Positions 53,421 to 64,000 of a DNA stretch of 64,000 nucleotides are shown here, piece by piece. The notes under the pieces were generated by a model, which did no database searches, was not told the DNA's origin, and saw nothing but the letters and a program-made list of their open reading frames with translations. The translations under genes and the position numbers were made by a program. The stretch's first letter is position 1. Each line of letters starts with the position of its first letter. The stretch is taken from contig OX485805.1 in assembly GCA_950295325.1 (NCBI GenBank), forward strand, positions 57,746,758-57,810,757, written 5' to 3'. This DNA is from Polytrichum commune. Taxonomy: Eukaryota; Streptophyta; Polytrichopsida; Polytrichales; Polytrichaceae.

Positions 53421-55458
53421 ATGCTGAAACTGGTGAAAACGGAGAGCAACAAGGCTGGCAGTGAGCAGGTACTAGAAGGCATTGATGGGCATGGCAAATC
53501 GGTGTATACGGACGAGGCCTGGGCACCTTCTGAGGTGCTCCATGAGCCACCTTTGTTGAAGGTCACTCAACCCAAAGGCTCATTTTGCACAATTGACGCC
53601 CGATTTGCGGTCTCTTTGGACCCTGATGGAGTGTATGATATCATCATAGATCCCAATAATCGCCATGTCTTCAAAAACATCAAGGTTTGACATATTCTCC
53701 TTTCACTTCTTTAAACGTTTTGAACTCTTCAAGAGTGACGCCTTTCAAGAACTTATTTACTGGATCAAGAAAGTTTTGAGAAAGTCTAGTCGATCTTGTC
53801 TGTAATAACTAAACTTCAGACTGTAGGGCACTGGGTGTCTTGATTGCTAAATATGTCACATCCCAGTTTCACTGATAAATAACATATTTATTTTTAACTA
53901 ACATGAGGAGTTCTGCATTATTAATTACACACTTCTATTGCACATGTGTTTATGACCATATACTATCCTGAACACTTTTTGATGTTGAAATGCGGTTAAG
54001 CTTGGTTCTAGGTTAACTAAGCTTAACCCTATGATTCTTTCCAGCAAGATTTGTATCCCTGAGGTATTGGTGGACTTGAATATTAGAGTCGACCGATACT
54101 GTAATTTTGTTACCTGTAGGTGATAAGCAGGTGGAACACTTTGGTCTGATATTCTAACTTTTTGAAGTGAAAAATGGAATTCTATTGAGTTCTAACTGAT
54201 AGATAAGTGACACGTTTCACTTTGCTCAAAATTTGAACTAATTCATGCCAAACCTGCTTATCACCTACTGCACTTTCAGCAGACTTTAGTGTTGTGGATG
54301 CAGTACCTATTTGGGAATAGACGGATTAAAAACCTTGCTGACTGTTGAATTTCCATTCACAATTGTTTGACTTTCTGTGTGTTGTTGCTTGTGTGTTCCA
54401 CAGGAGGTGACCTACCGCAAAGTATTGGAAGACGATGGAAACCGGCAGCTCGTGGAGGTGGAGCAGTTGGGGCGATGGAAGTTCTTATTCCTTTCAGGAT
54501 CATTTGCATCCCGGGTGATTGTTGAACAAAACCGACAGGAGCATGCTGTATGTAACCATTTCCCTTCCCAATTCTATTATCAAGGAGTCAAACATTTCTA
54601 ATGAGTTCAGGAAGTCTCCATTAACCCTTAAAGGCCCAAGAGGCTCATTATGGGCTTGACGGTGTTCTTTAGAGGGGTTTAACTGGACACATGTATGTAA
54701 AATGAAATTGTAGGGAGTTCATAGGGAAATTATAATTGATCTAGTAGACTCAAATACATGCCACTTGTATCTAAGCACTGTTGTCACATATGACTATATT
54801 TTCACTTCTTCCTTGTAATAGGTGGACGTGCAAACTATGCATCAAATATCATAGGTCAAGTAAAATCTTCTTTTTACACTTGTTGGAAGTTTGTACAAAT
54901 CATTACATCTCTCCATATCACAGCATCCCCGGGGCCTTAAAGGGTTAATGTCAGTGCACAATGCTCGGTTACATGCATAACATCCTTCAACCTTTGCACA
55001 ACTCAACTTGCTCTCTACCAAAATGGGAAAGGGTGAAGGGCTATGTTGTTGAAGGATGTTATATATATGTGCATGTGATGATATAACTTGAGAACTGAAC
55101 CTGTTTTGTGTGGCTGTGGCGGCAGCTGGTTTTTGATCTTGCGAAGCAAGGAATGATGCGGAAATTTTCAGGCTCATGGAAGTTTGAGCCCATGAAGGCG
55201 TCGGAATCTGGGGACCTGGGCCACGGGGAAAGAAGGGCCCCAGACCATGACGATCCCGTAGTGGGCTCGTGGGTGAGTTTCCAACAAATTGTTGAGCCGG
55301 CCGTAAAACCTCCGTGGCCACTCAGCAACTACATCCGAGGCATTGCGGAAAAGATTGTGCGCGAAATGCTGGGAGACTTGCAGCGCGAGTGCCAGCGATT
55401 ATCTGACGTTCAAAACAACACGACGTCGGCTTCAGAGAATGTTGCCCAGCAATCATGA
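53421..55458 (+). CDS. DUF220 family protein (START-like fold), 3 coding exons
   Basis: Exons 53421-53684, 54404-54547 and 55126-55458 (TGA) join in phase 0 to give 246 residues. The first ATG after an in-frame non-ATG stretch is used (MLKLVKTESNK). The protein reads like plant DUF220 proteins (OBP32pep type): DPDGVYDIIIDPNNRHVFKN, EQLGRWKFLFLSGSF, IVEQNRQEHA, KQGMMRKFSGSWKFEP, then FQQIVEPAVKPPWPLSNYIRGI. This family is related to START/polyketide-cyclase helix-grip folds, and its function is unknown. The C-terminal tail is Gln/Asn/Ser-rich. It is complete for the family core, and no signal peptide or membrane segment is seen. Confidence 0.88.
54116..54268. repeat. Foldback with 17-bp perfect ends in DUF220 intron 1
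   Basis: GTAGGTGATAAGCAGGT (54116-54132) is exactly inverted at 54252-54268. The 119 bp between them are only weakly self-complementary. This may be a short TIR element; no clear target duplication was found. Confidence 0.6.
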
Positions 55459-55779
55459 TTGTGTTTTCCAACTCCGATTTGTATAACTCAAGTAGACCTC
55501 ACATTTGTGCACGTTGTCGCCTTACTGGAAGTGCGAGCTTCTCCCGGTGCTGAAGATTGTGTCTGGAGAAGAAAAGAATGAAAACTTGAACGCCGTTGAA
55601 TTTGTCGCCAGCATGAATTTAAACTGCCTGTTCACCAACGATCAGACTAGTATAGTATAATCTAATTTGTGTCAGGATATCTATAGAGCTCTCATGGACT
55701 CATTTATTTGCCTCCAATCATGGATGCTTCCATTATTTTGAAGTAAACCAGTTGCCTGCGATGGAATGAGAGGATTTTT

Positions 55780-56250
55780 GTTTCAGACTTGCGATGCGAG
55801 TGCCTGCATTTTTCTGAGGTTCGAAACCACACGCTGGCTCCTGAAAATGTTGTTGTCACCCAACAATCATGATTCCTTCCAACTGCATGTTTCTTAACTT
55901 TGATTTCTATTTCCCACGGGTACAGCCATTGGATGATTTTGTGGGGGCCCTTAGATTTCACGGTCACGGCGTTTGGTCCGTGTGTAAAATGGCCCTTAGC
56001 CTTGTGTCATGGTTGTCACCTTGCAAGAAATGTGAGCTTCTCCTGATGCTAAAGATTGTGTCAGGAGAGGAAAAGAGAGATAAGAATGTTGATGCATTTT
56101 CACCAACATGATTGGAAACCCTGTTAGCCAGTGACCAAATTACACACAAACAATGCAATCTTATGCAAATAGTCTATGTGACTAAATACCATAAACAATG
56201 TAGTACTGGGCGAGAGATATTGTAGAGCTCTCATGTACACATTTACTTGT
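55780..56250 (+). pseudogene. Duplicated 3' end of the DUF220 gene
   Basis: From about 55787 the sequence repeats the end of the DUF220 coding region (GCGAGTGCCTGCA, CTGA(G/C)GTTC.AAAC, GAAAATGTTG, CAACAATCATGATT including the stop) and then its 3' flank (GTGAGCTTCTCCTGATGCT, AAGATTGTGTC.GGAGA, GAGCTCTCATG.AC). The original is about 55380-55700. The copy carries base changes and a roughly 120 bp stretch with no counterpart, and it lacks the upstream exons, so it cannot encode the protein. Confidence 0.8.
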
Positions 56251-57211
56251 AAAGGATTTGGTCATTGTAAATGCTTAAGAGAATGTCAAGCACAAATATT
56301 TAAACAGTTTATTGATCATATTGTTTGAAATTTTGCAGTAGTTGGTCAATCTAGAATAGTTAAATTGTAGTCCTCGTTCCTTGAACTTAAGCTAAAAGCT
56401 CTATCAATTATATGTGACATTTTTAGCCCACAACATCATATGTTTAAAAAGAGAAAAATGGAATCAATTTGTTTTCCGGGTTGGCTATAGATAATGAATC
56501 ACTGTGGCTTGAAAAAATAGTGTCAAAATAATACCAAAATATTTATATTTAAAATATTAAAATATTAAATACTATTTAAGCATTTCTCTATGAGTTCAAA
56601 ACTTCCATATACATACATGAGACTATTTTGTGGTTAATGATTTGTATGTGTAGTCTTCTTTTTGGTTGTGAAAATTTTGTATGTAGGAAGTTTTAATAAA
56701 AGGTCCCACACGCATGTGGTTTTGACTTTCAAAGAAGAGCGTATGCCCCATGTGACATCATCTCATAATATAACTCACTCATAGAGGCAATTAGAGCACA
56801 AGGATGGCAATTATAATTGCTTATTGTCATCACAAGCAGTGTAAAAGGTGCAATACAAACTAGAAGCATTGATCATTTGGAAGACCTCAAAAGCCCACCT
56901 AAATCAATAAAAAGTGTCATGAAAGAAATACACCAAATGACCATAAAGTACTTGACATACCTCTTACTAAACAAAAGAAATCTAGATAACAAACAAACCC
57001 TGGTGCTCCCCCTACCTAACCAAAAAGGCAAATAGTCTTACCTAGGGAAACTACTAGACCTTTACAGACAACACATGGCCCTACCTACCAAAAGGTAGGC
57101 AGTAAGCCTAAAAAATGTAGCTAACAATTGAGCATGATGTTGAGCATTTGCTAGTTCCACATTAGGTGCAGGTCTCTCATCAACATCTAAAGAGTCCAAG
57201 GGCTCTCCATT
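56251..57211. other. Intergenic, AT-rich, no gene seen
   Basis: Only short, featureless ORFs. The region around 56520-56600 is extremely AT-rich. Confidence 0.5.
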
Positions 57212-57481
57212 AACCCCTAAAATCCCTAAGCACCATTCTCCTCAAAATCGGCCTTAAATGATTGTTTCTAAGAGAGATTATTTAGGACTCAATTTGTAGG
57301 TGTTTTTGAGCATCCAACTGTATGATTATGATATCGGCCTTTGTATGGGCTCTACAAAAACATATCAACTGTCCATGTGGCAATATGAATGAGAAATAAG
57401 TACATATGTGAAGGTATAATGGGTAGGGTAGATGATTGAAAACAAACTTTAACCCTATTGACATCATCAAGTGGATGACGG

Positions 57482-58640
57482 TGTCGTGATGTAAATACGT
57501 ACACTATATAGATGTGTACGTATTTAATATTGCATTGTGAATCTTGGTCTTGGAGAAAAATAATAAAGAATAGAAGTAGATTACTTTTTTTATTTACTCA
57601 TAGTTTATTTTAGTTATCATTACCTAAGGATAGAAGTGGATAGAAGTTGCTTACCTTTATGTTTACTCATAGTTACTTTTAGTTACCTTTACCAAATGAT
57701 AGAAATAGATTACCTTTTTATTTACTCATAGTTTATTTTTGTCTTTTAGTTATCTTGAGTTACTTTGGACCAATGGGTGATTAGAAGCCATGTGATGAGG
57801 ATAAGAGAGAACTTTGTCTCTCGCATGGATAGGGAGAGGTGGTGAAGGAAAGATGTTATGTGATTATTGAGGGAGAGAAGTTGTGGAGAGAGAGAGAAGT
57901 GGATTCGAAGCTCACGGTGTGAGTTGTTTTTGAGAAGAATATGAAATAAAATACGAGGGATTTGTGATTCATGAGAGATCTCACTTGTTGTTTTGGAAGT
58001 TAGCAATCAAGATTTGTGCTTGTTTGAGTGGAGGGAAGTCTGTTGGTTCTTAAAAGAAGAGCTGAGACTTCGACCGACCATAGAAGACGGACAGATTAAA
58101 GAATTGAAGGCTTCAAGACTCGAATGTGTGGTTGCTTGTGGCACGTTGTCTTTTTCTTGTGTGTGTGATTCCAAGCCGGTTTTGGAGGCTAGTTGCATTT
58201 CATTTCTGCATCGTAATTTGTTTCCTGTGTGACAACGAAGTGGGATTAATCACCCACAAGGTTGTTTGTGACAACGAAGTGGGATTAATCACCCACAAGG
58301 TTGTTTTCTGTCGTTCCCACTGGTGAGGCGCGATTGCTGGTCACCGTGGGTTTGAAAGTTTAGGAGCCAATCTTTCGGACGTCAGCTCGTGTACTGACGT
58401 CCCGTTTTACCCGTCCGAAGCCGTGGTTTCTTATCACACTACCCTTACCCTTTATCCATATAGAGCCACAACAGGATAGGTCGACGGGAAAGAGGTTGAA
58501 GATTAGAAGAAATTGAAGAAATTGAAGACTAGAAGACCGGAAGATTCGATTGAAGATCAGAAGATTCGACGGGTCTGATAAAATCTAGTTGCAGCCAGAA
58601 GCCCAACGCTTTCCCAAGGCGGAACCCTCTCTACCCGACA
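57482..58640 (+). mobile_element. Solo LTR of a retrotransposon
   Basis: The 1159 bp insertion starts TGTCG and ends CGACA (the TG...CA signature with a 5-bp inverted terminus) and is flanked by ACGG on both sides. Removing it and one ACGG restores the site as in copy A (GATGACGG/GATGAGACCC). Inside are three copies of TTTACTCATAG-type repeats (57590-57735), a 38-40 bp direct repeat at about 58230-58307 (GACAACGAAGTGGGATTAAT) and GAAGATT(C/A)GA repeats near 58500-58580. No internal region or primer-binding site adjoins, so it is a solo LTR left by recombination. Confidence 0.85.
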
Positions 58641-58872
58641 ACGGGATGAGACCCAATTGGGATGAAACTTTTTGCATAAGATTTCCAACTAAATTGGGAA
58701 CTTTTGAGGCTTGAAATAATTATGTTTACACCAAATGTGATTTTTTTGAGAGCCCTTACAATGTGTAGCACTTCGTTTTACATCCAATCTTACATAATAT
58801 GTTTGAAGTAACTTCAAAACTCCAACTATCAATCCCAAAGGTAGATCTTTGAAACTTAATATACTAAATCCT

Positions 58873-59215
58873 CGGGGGGGGGGGGGCGGGGCAGTGTGTT
58901 AAAAAGTTAAGGATATAGGTGCGAACAACCACTATTTTATAGGGGGGTATTACTTTCAATTCTCTTCTTTTTCACACATGCTATCATTATGTAAATTTCT
59001 ACTTTAGGTTAATAGAAAAATGGCTTGCATTACTTATAATTCCAAATTACCTATTATTCCATACCCTATAGTACTTTAAAGATTTCCAGTGCCATTTTTG
59101 ATACCCTATATTACTCTTAAGCCCAATTATAATTTTTTGCTCCCATGTTTTTAAAATACCCTATCATTTGTTCGCACGTATATTGCTACTCCAACCAATG
59201 ACTACCCCCCCCAAG
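58873..59215. mobile_element. Mutator-like MITE with 10-bp target duplication
   Basis: The 343 bp insertion is flanked by an exact 10-bp repeat ACTAAATCCT (58863-58872 and 59216-59225), and the E1 sequence resumes on either side. The ends are inverted: a G tract at the left, a C tract at the right, then GGTGCGAACAA..TA.....ATAGGG.GTAT on both arms. A 9-10 bp duplication with long TIRs is the Mutator pattern. No ORF. Confidence 0.8.
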
Positions 59216-60406
59216 ACTAAATCCTTGCAAGTTTCATAGCTTTCCAAGTACATAGGAGTGTTGTTTTCCTATGTGACACATTTCCTAGTGTATTGTGAGG
59301 TTTAGTTCAATTCTAATGGAATTTGGGGCGCCGATTGACTTCGAACAATTCCATAAGACTGAGGTTTAGTCCAAATCCAACAACATTGGGGCGTTGGATG
59401 CAAAATGAAATTCATTACTTATGACAAAGTTTTCACCTCCATCTACAAAAATCAAAGGTCTTATTCGAAACACAAACCACATAAAATTGGTCATTTTGGG
59501 TCTCTTAGGGATTTAGGGATCAAGGTAAAAATTAGTTGGCTTTATCCTTTGTCCCAAAGCCATATCAACCAACTCTAACATGCAATATTCAACTTTAATG
59601 AACCCATTGAGTCTCTTGATTAGGTTTTGAGATAGAGAGGCTAGTTTCATTAGTTTCCATGTTTTAACAAATTTTTACATTTTTTTTTAATCCACATTTC
59701 ATATGTGAAAATTACATAATTTAATACTAACTATGTACTTATACATGTGTGAGACTCATCATATATGCATTTATTACCTCTATAATATAACATTTTGTGG
59801 ATCCAAGATTGTCGTATTAACAATGTCATAGTCGTATTATAGAGATAGATTTTAACTAGAAAGTTCAGTTGACAAAATTGTGTCATTATATCGAGGTTGT
59901 ATCAAAGAGGTAGGACTGTATATAGTACCGGTCCAACTTTGGTACAAACAGGGTTGGGAACGTGAGAACATGGATGGGGAGCTTCCTTGTTCTCCAATCT
60001 CAATCCGTTGTGTGTTCTTCCGCTCGGAGAAGCACAGCAGCAGAAGAAACAGGGGTTCTACGTTAAATTAGTTATGCGCACCTCTTGCGTCGATCTCCAG
60101 CCCCACTTTTGCGAGCATCAGAAATCAGGTACCTCTCCTGAGAAAGCCTGCGAAATTTTGAGCCAAATCTGAGGTACATTGGTCCACATATGCGGCTACG
60201 GCGACCAATTTAGGGTTAGGCTGCACGGCATCATATGTTTTAAGATCCTCAATTTGCATCGAAAGTAGGTGCAATGCAATTCAATCATCATTTGCAAGGA
60301 CGTAACTGAAATAGTTGAAAATATTCTCTATCAGAGGTTCAGAAATCATCACGAAGATGAGGAGGTTGTTGACATAACGGTGGTAGACAATCCAAAGTTC
60401 GGTCAA

Positions 60407-63400
60407 ATGGGGATTGCGGAGGAGGAGGATGTGCACGTCTACTATGGCACTCCGCTGGTCAGGGAAGAGGAGCTCAATCCACGCAAGCGAAAGGTGGCAT
60501 TGGAGGAGGGGCAGGCTCGTCATGTCGCGCCTTGGAATCAAGAGGTTGGGAATCCTCTCTTTTCATCATCTCTTTATTTTTTAATCACGGTCTTGTGTAA
60601 TTACCATCATTATTATCAGAAGAGGAGATATGGATTCTGATGTTGCTGCTGGCGTGAATTATGGTGTTGCTTCATCTTCAAGTTGGTCTTAGTCTACATG
60701 TAATCCCTAAACGGGCATAATAAGAATTAGGAGATTCCCCAAAACTGCTGCCTACTGCCTCCTTTCAAAGCTGAACACCTTGAACAGGCATGGACAAGTC
60801 ATTATTGATCATAGTGTTGTTTAATCATGATTAGAAAAAGTTGAGAGATGATTCCAATGTTGTCATTAGTGCGAATTATGGTGTTGCTTGTCTATGAGCT
60901 GGTCTAAGTCTATATGTAATCCCGGAACGGGCATCACAAGAATTGGAAAGCCCCTGAAGAATACTGCCTTCTCTCAATCGTGAATACCTTGAACATGGCC
61001 TGGACCAGTCTTTATTGATCACGGTCTTGTTTAATCATCATTAGAAGAAGACGAGAGATGACTCCAATGTTTTCACCAACGTGAATTAACGTGAATTATG
61101 GTGTTGCTTCATCTTCAAGTTGGTCATGGTCTTTATGTAATCCCTAAATGGGGATAACAAGAATTAGGAGATCCCCCAAGACTACTGCCTCCTTTCAAAG
61201 TTGAACACCTTGAACAGGGTGCTGACAAGTCTTTATTGACCATGGTGTTGGTTAATCATCATTAGAAGAAGAGGAGAGATGACTCCAACATTGCCATTGG
61301 CGTGAATTATGATGTTGGTTCATCTTCAAGCTGGTCTAAGTCTATATGCAATCCCAAAATGGGCATCACAAGAACTAGAAGGCCCTTGAAGACTACTGCC
61401 TCCTTTGAAAGGTTCGGTGAACACTTTGAACGGGGTGTGGACAAGCTGGCCCGCACCTATCTACCTCAAGGGCAAGCCTCTAGGTTCCCACACAATTGGT
61501 TGAAAATATCTAGTTCACCCGGATTCCCACACTATGCTTGGGTGGACCATTGGTGGTAGGGTGCATGGTGTTTAATCATCAACTTTGATGTCATATTTGT
61601 TATGGTGCTCAGACCCTGTGTCCTCAATCTGACTTTACGAAGAGCTAGATTCACTGTTATCACATGGGAAGTCCACCTTCATTGTGTCCTCCTTTCTGGC
61701 TAGTAGGGCACAATTATTTGTGTGAAAATCAGGTCTAGGGTTTAGGAGGGTTTGGAATGGTTTCCATTGAAATGAAAAACTAATAAGTCCTTCCTGTGTG
61801 TAGGTCACAGATTCTGAAGGCCGTCGAAGATTCCATGGGGCTTTCAGTGGAGGATTCTCTGCAGGATACTTCAACACAGTTGGTTCTAAGGAAGGTGCGT
61901 CTAGCATTGCATTAGCGACATCATCACCCTAAATGATATAATGATTGTTGCACTGGCACTCCAATTCATGTAAATGAGATTGTTGAAGGGTGTACTGTGC
62001 AGGGTGGACGCCACAAACATTTACATCATCTCGAAAGTCTCGAGCAGACAAGAAGGAGCAAGCTGCTTATGACTTTATGGATGAAGATGAGAAGGCGGTA
62101 TGTTTCCCAGATGACAAGGCTTAACTGACCATTCCAATTTATTTTTGAAATTAATTGGCAGTGCATGATGTAATATGTTAAAATGGAGGATCAAGGCTCA
62201 CATTTTGAACTAAAGACTTGCATGCAACCAGTTCAACTTCAAAGAGTTTTCTCAGTCTGGAAGAACCAATTGATTGCCAAGATCTCTACATATTTCCTAA
62301 CCTCTTCAATAGTCCTACTGCCTATCATAGTTTGAAATCACAATGAGAAATCATACTATGCATTATGTGTATTTACATTTTACATCACCTTTCAGGAGTT
62401 TGAAGCTAAGAACCTTGCTGTGCGCCCTGAATTTGATACTTTTGGATCTACTGCTGCTGAAGTTGCTCGTCGGCATGCTGCAAAAGAAATTGGAGAAAGG
62501 TATAGGCTTCTTGCTCATCCAACTTTGAGTTTTTCTTGTCTCTACTTGTGAGTGATTGCTAGGCATGTAAGCTATAGGAAACTATAGTCTGGTCCTGGTT
62601 TCTGGTCAGGGCTTGAGGCTGCCGTTTGTGCGAGGCCTAAGATTATCTGTTCTTATCTTATTTTTTTATTATGACAGGCCCTCAGTGATTCCAGGCCCAC
62701 TGATTGATGAGATCATTATTCCTGCAAACGAATCCACAGGTTACCATTCATGGATCCTCTGTGTGGATTATGATATCTGTTCTTTTACCACTTATATCTG
62801 GTTTGTTGAGTCACTCTTTACAAGGTTTTCATTGATTTTCAGCTAAAAGTTGGCTATGAGTTCCTTTGGTTCTCCAGTGTCAGCTTGGGCAATTTTAGAG
62901 GCTTAATTAAATTGTCTCTTATTAATGAATTCAAGATTTTTGAACTACAATGGAGGTTGTATGATTGGAGGCATTAATTGACAGTCCACACAGATTCCTT
63001 GTTCAAATCAAGTGAAGTAGACATCGAGATTCTATTGTGGGCTTGCGCAAGACATTAATAAAAATGCTGCTGGACCTCAAATTTTGGCAGGCGTGAAGCT
63101 TCTTCTGAAAATGGGGTGGCGCCGGGGAAGACAAATTGGTCCAAATCACATTGCAGCTGGTTCAGGCAATCATCTTTTACAATCCACTTACACTCCAATC
63201 TTGAATTTAAAATTTATCCTGGCAATTAAAAATATTTCGCTTTAAAGAAGCGCTCATGAATGGTAACACTGTGCTAGAATGGTTCACATTTCGTTCTAAT
63301 GGATGTGTCTCATTTTACTGACAAATTCATTGTACATATTTAGGTGCACGGAGGGAAGCCAGAAAGGCCATGATGTCCCTTGCATCAAGTGTTTCAGGGA

Positions 63401-64000
63401 GTAAGATGAATGACAAGGATGGTGATGAAAACTTTCCACTGGAAGAAGAGGAGGAAGTTGACGTAGAAGTTCCAAAAGCCACTCCTGTATGCCCTGTTCC
63501 TGACTCATCTAAATTCTAGACTATAGAATGAGTATGTGGGTGTTCATATTTCTTACTTATATTGTGTGCCTGTATTTCTATGCTGACAATCTGACATGAT
63601 CTAGCATTTGTCATATTATTTATTGTTCTTGTGAGTTTGGGCTGCAAATAGTTTGTCCAAAGATTTGGACTTGCTTAATGTCCCTGGTCCGCTTGGCAGT
63701 TTTATGAAGGCTTGCAGCTGAATATGGTGGCTTCATTTTCTTCATTAAATATTTGCCCAAAGAGTCAGGATATGATTAACAGATATGTTCTCTGGGTGGG
63801 TCACAGGGCTACGTGATGAATCCAAAGAAAGATATGTATGGGCTTGGCTTTGATCCCTTTAAAGATGCTCCAGAATTTCGAGGTAAAGTTTGTCACAGGT
63901 TGGTTTACCATTTATCCATGAATTATGGTCTTGGCTGGAAACTGAAGGTTATAAGATAAGAAGCATGTCTAAATTATGTCTGATTATACAGAAAGAAAAC
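60407..64000 (+). CDS. TGH: G-patch protein of the TOUGH (TGH) type, 5' part, cut by window edge
   Basis: Exons: 60407-60544, 61804-61894, 62003-62097, 62396-62499, 62678-62739, 63091-63159 (or -63165), 63344-63486, 63807-63882, and 63992 onward. TGH is a nuclear RNA-binding factor that in Arabidopsis helps Dicer-complex processing of pri-miRNA. The N-terminal DUF1604 region is clear: [42 protein letters not shown]. It is followed by [24 protein letters not shown] and the G-patch [15 protein letters not shown], then ARREARKAM, an acidic stretch and [15 protein letters not shown]. The start ATG matches the family N-terminus (MG..EEED). The SWAP/SURP domain and C-terminus lie beyond the edge. 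The donor of exon 6 is uncertain. Confidence 0.92.
60600..61565. repeat. Four tandem units of 200-300 bp in TGH intron 1
   Basis: Units start near 60610, 60830, 61028 and 61258 with AGAAGA.GAGAGATGA-type sequence. They share GTGAATTATGGTGTTGCTTC, TCTTCAAG.TGGTC, ATGTAATCCC.AAA.GGG, ACTACTGCCTCCTTTCAAAG, AACACCTTGAACAGG and TTATTGA.CA..GT. They make up most of the 1259 bp intron. The last unit is longest and open for 85 codons without an ATG. Confidence 0.85.

Larger units (their letters stand above)
57212..59520. mobile_element. DNA element family E1, copy B, with two nested insertions
   Basis: Three blocks (57212-57481, 58641-58872 and 59216-59520) line up in order with copy A at 11228-12290. 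They are separated by a solo LTR and a Mutator-like MITE. The outer ends have the same imperfect inverted repeats as copy A (left CCCCTAAAATCCCTAAG, right inverse CCCTAAATCCCTAAG). No ORF. Confidence 0.7.

Noticed and set aside
60269-60406. Upstream extension of the G-patch protein frame
   Set aside because: The frame is open but starts with GTG. The ATG at 60407 matches the family N-terminus.

Overview
The window is nuclear DNA of a green plant, most likely a land plant. All genes are split by spliceosomal GT-AG introns, intergenic DNA is AT-rich and full of decayed transposons, and the gene set is plant-like: a leucine-pathway isopropylmalate isomerase with a plastid-type leader, a PTS2-tagged peroxisomal citrate synthase, a TOUGH-type G-patch protein and a DUF220 protein. 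Divergence from Arabidopsis proteins recalled from memory, and a pantothenate kinase unlike the Arabidopsis form, make me lean to a non-flowering lineage such as a bryophyte. That is inference, not proof.

Layout. Positions 1-1089 (minus) carry the start of CPSF100, with a five-unit tandem array of about 190 bp units upstream. Positions 5589-10611 (plus) carry the 13-exon large subunit of 3-isopropylmalate dehydratase. Positions 12894-20169 (minus) carry a 10-exon pantothenate kinase. Its upstream region holds a 1.8 kb degenerate tandem array and then a GC-richer leader near 22.3-23.2 kb. Positions 23.2-37.7 kb contain no gene I can support, only dispersed repeats, foldbacks and at least three small terminal-inverted-repeat (TIR) elements: hAT-like with an 8-bp target-site duplication (TSD), pogo-like with TA, and one unclassified. 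Positions 38318-43900 (plus) carry the 14-exon citrate synthase. Positions 44-53 kb hold a LINE remnant, tandem repeats and several copies of one dispersed repeat. Positions 53421-55458 (plus) carry a DUF220 gene whose 3' end has been duplicated downstream. Positions 57.2-59.5 kb are a nested transposon: a DNA element interrupted by a solo LTR and by a Mutator-like MITE. From 60407 to the right edge (plus) runs a TOUGH-type G-patch gene, incomplete at the edge.

The genes are unrelated housekeeping genes, not a cluster. CPSF100 and TOUGH act in RNA processing, isopropylmalate isomerase in plastid leucine synthesis, pantothenate kinase in CoA synthesis, and citrate synthase in peroxisomal acetyl-CoA use. 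I found no new multi-gene system. The most unusual material is the repeat biology: nested insertions whose empty sites can be read from a sister copy, gene introns and 3' ends that have been tandemly duplicated, and long foldbacks.

Exon joins were made by hand from splice signals, reading-frame continuity and remembered family sequences. No alignment or transcript data were available.
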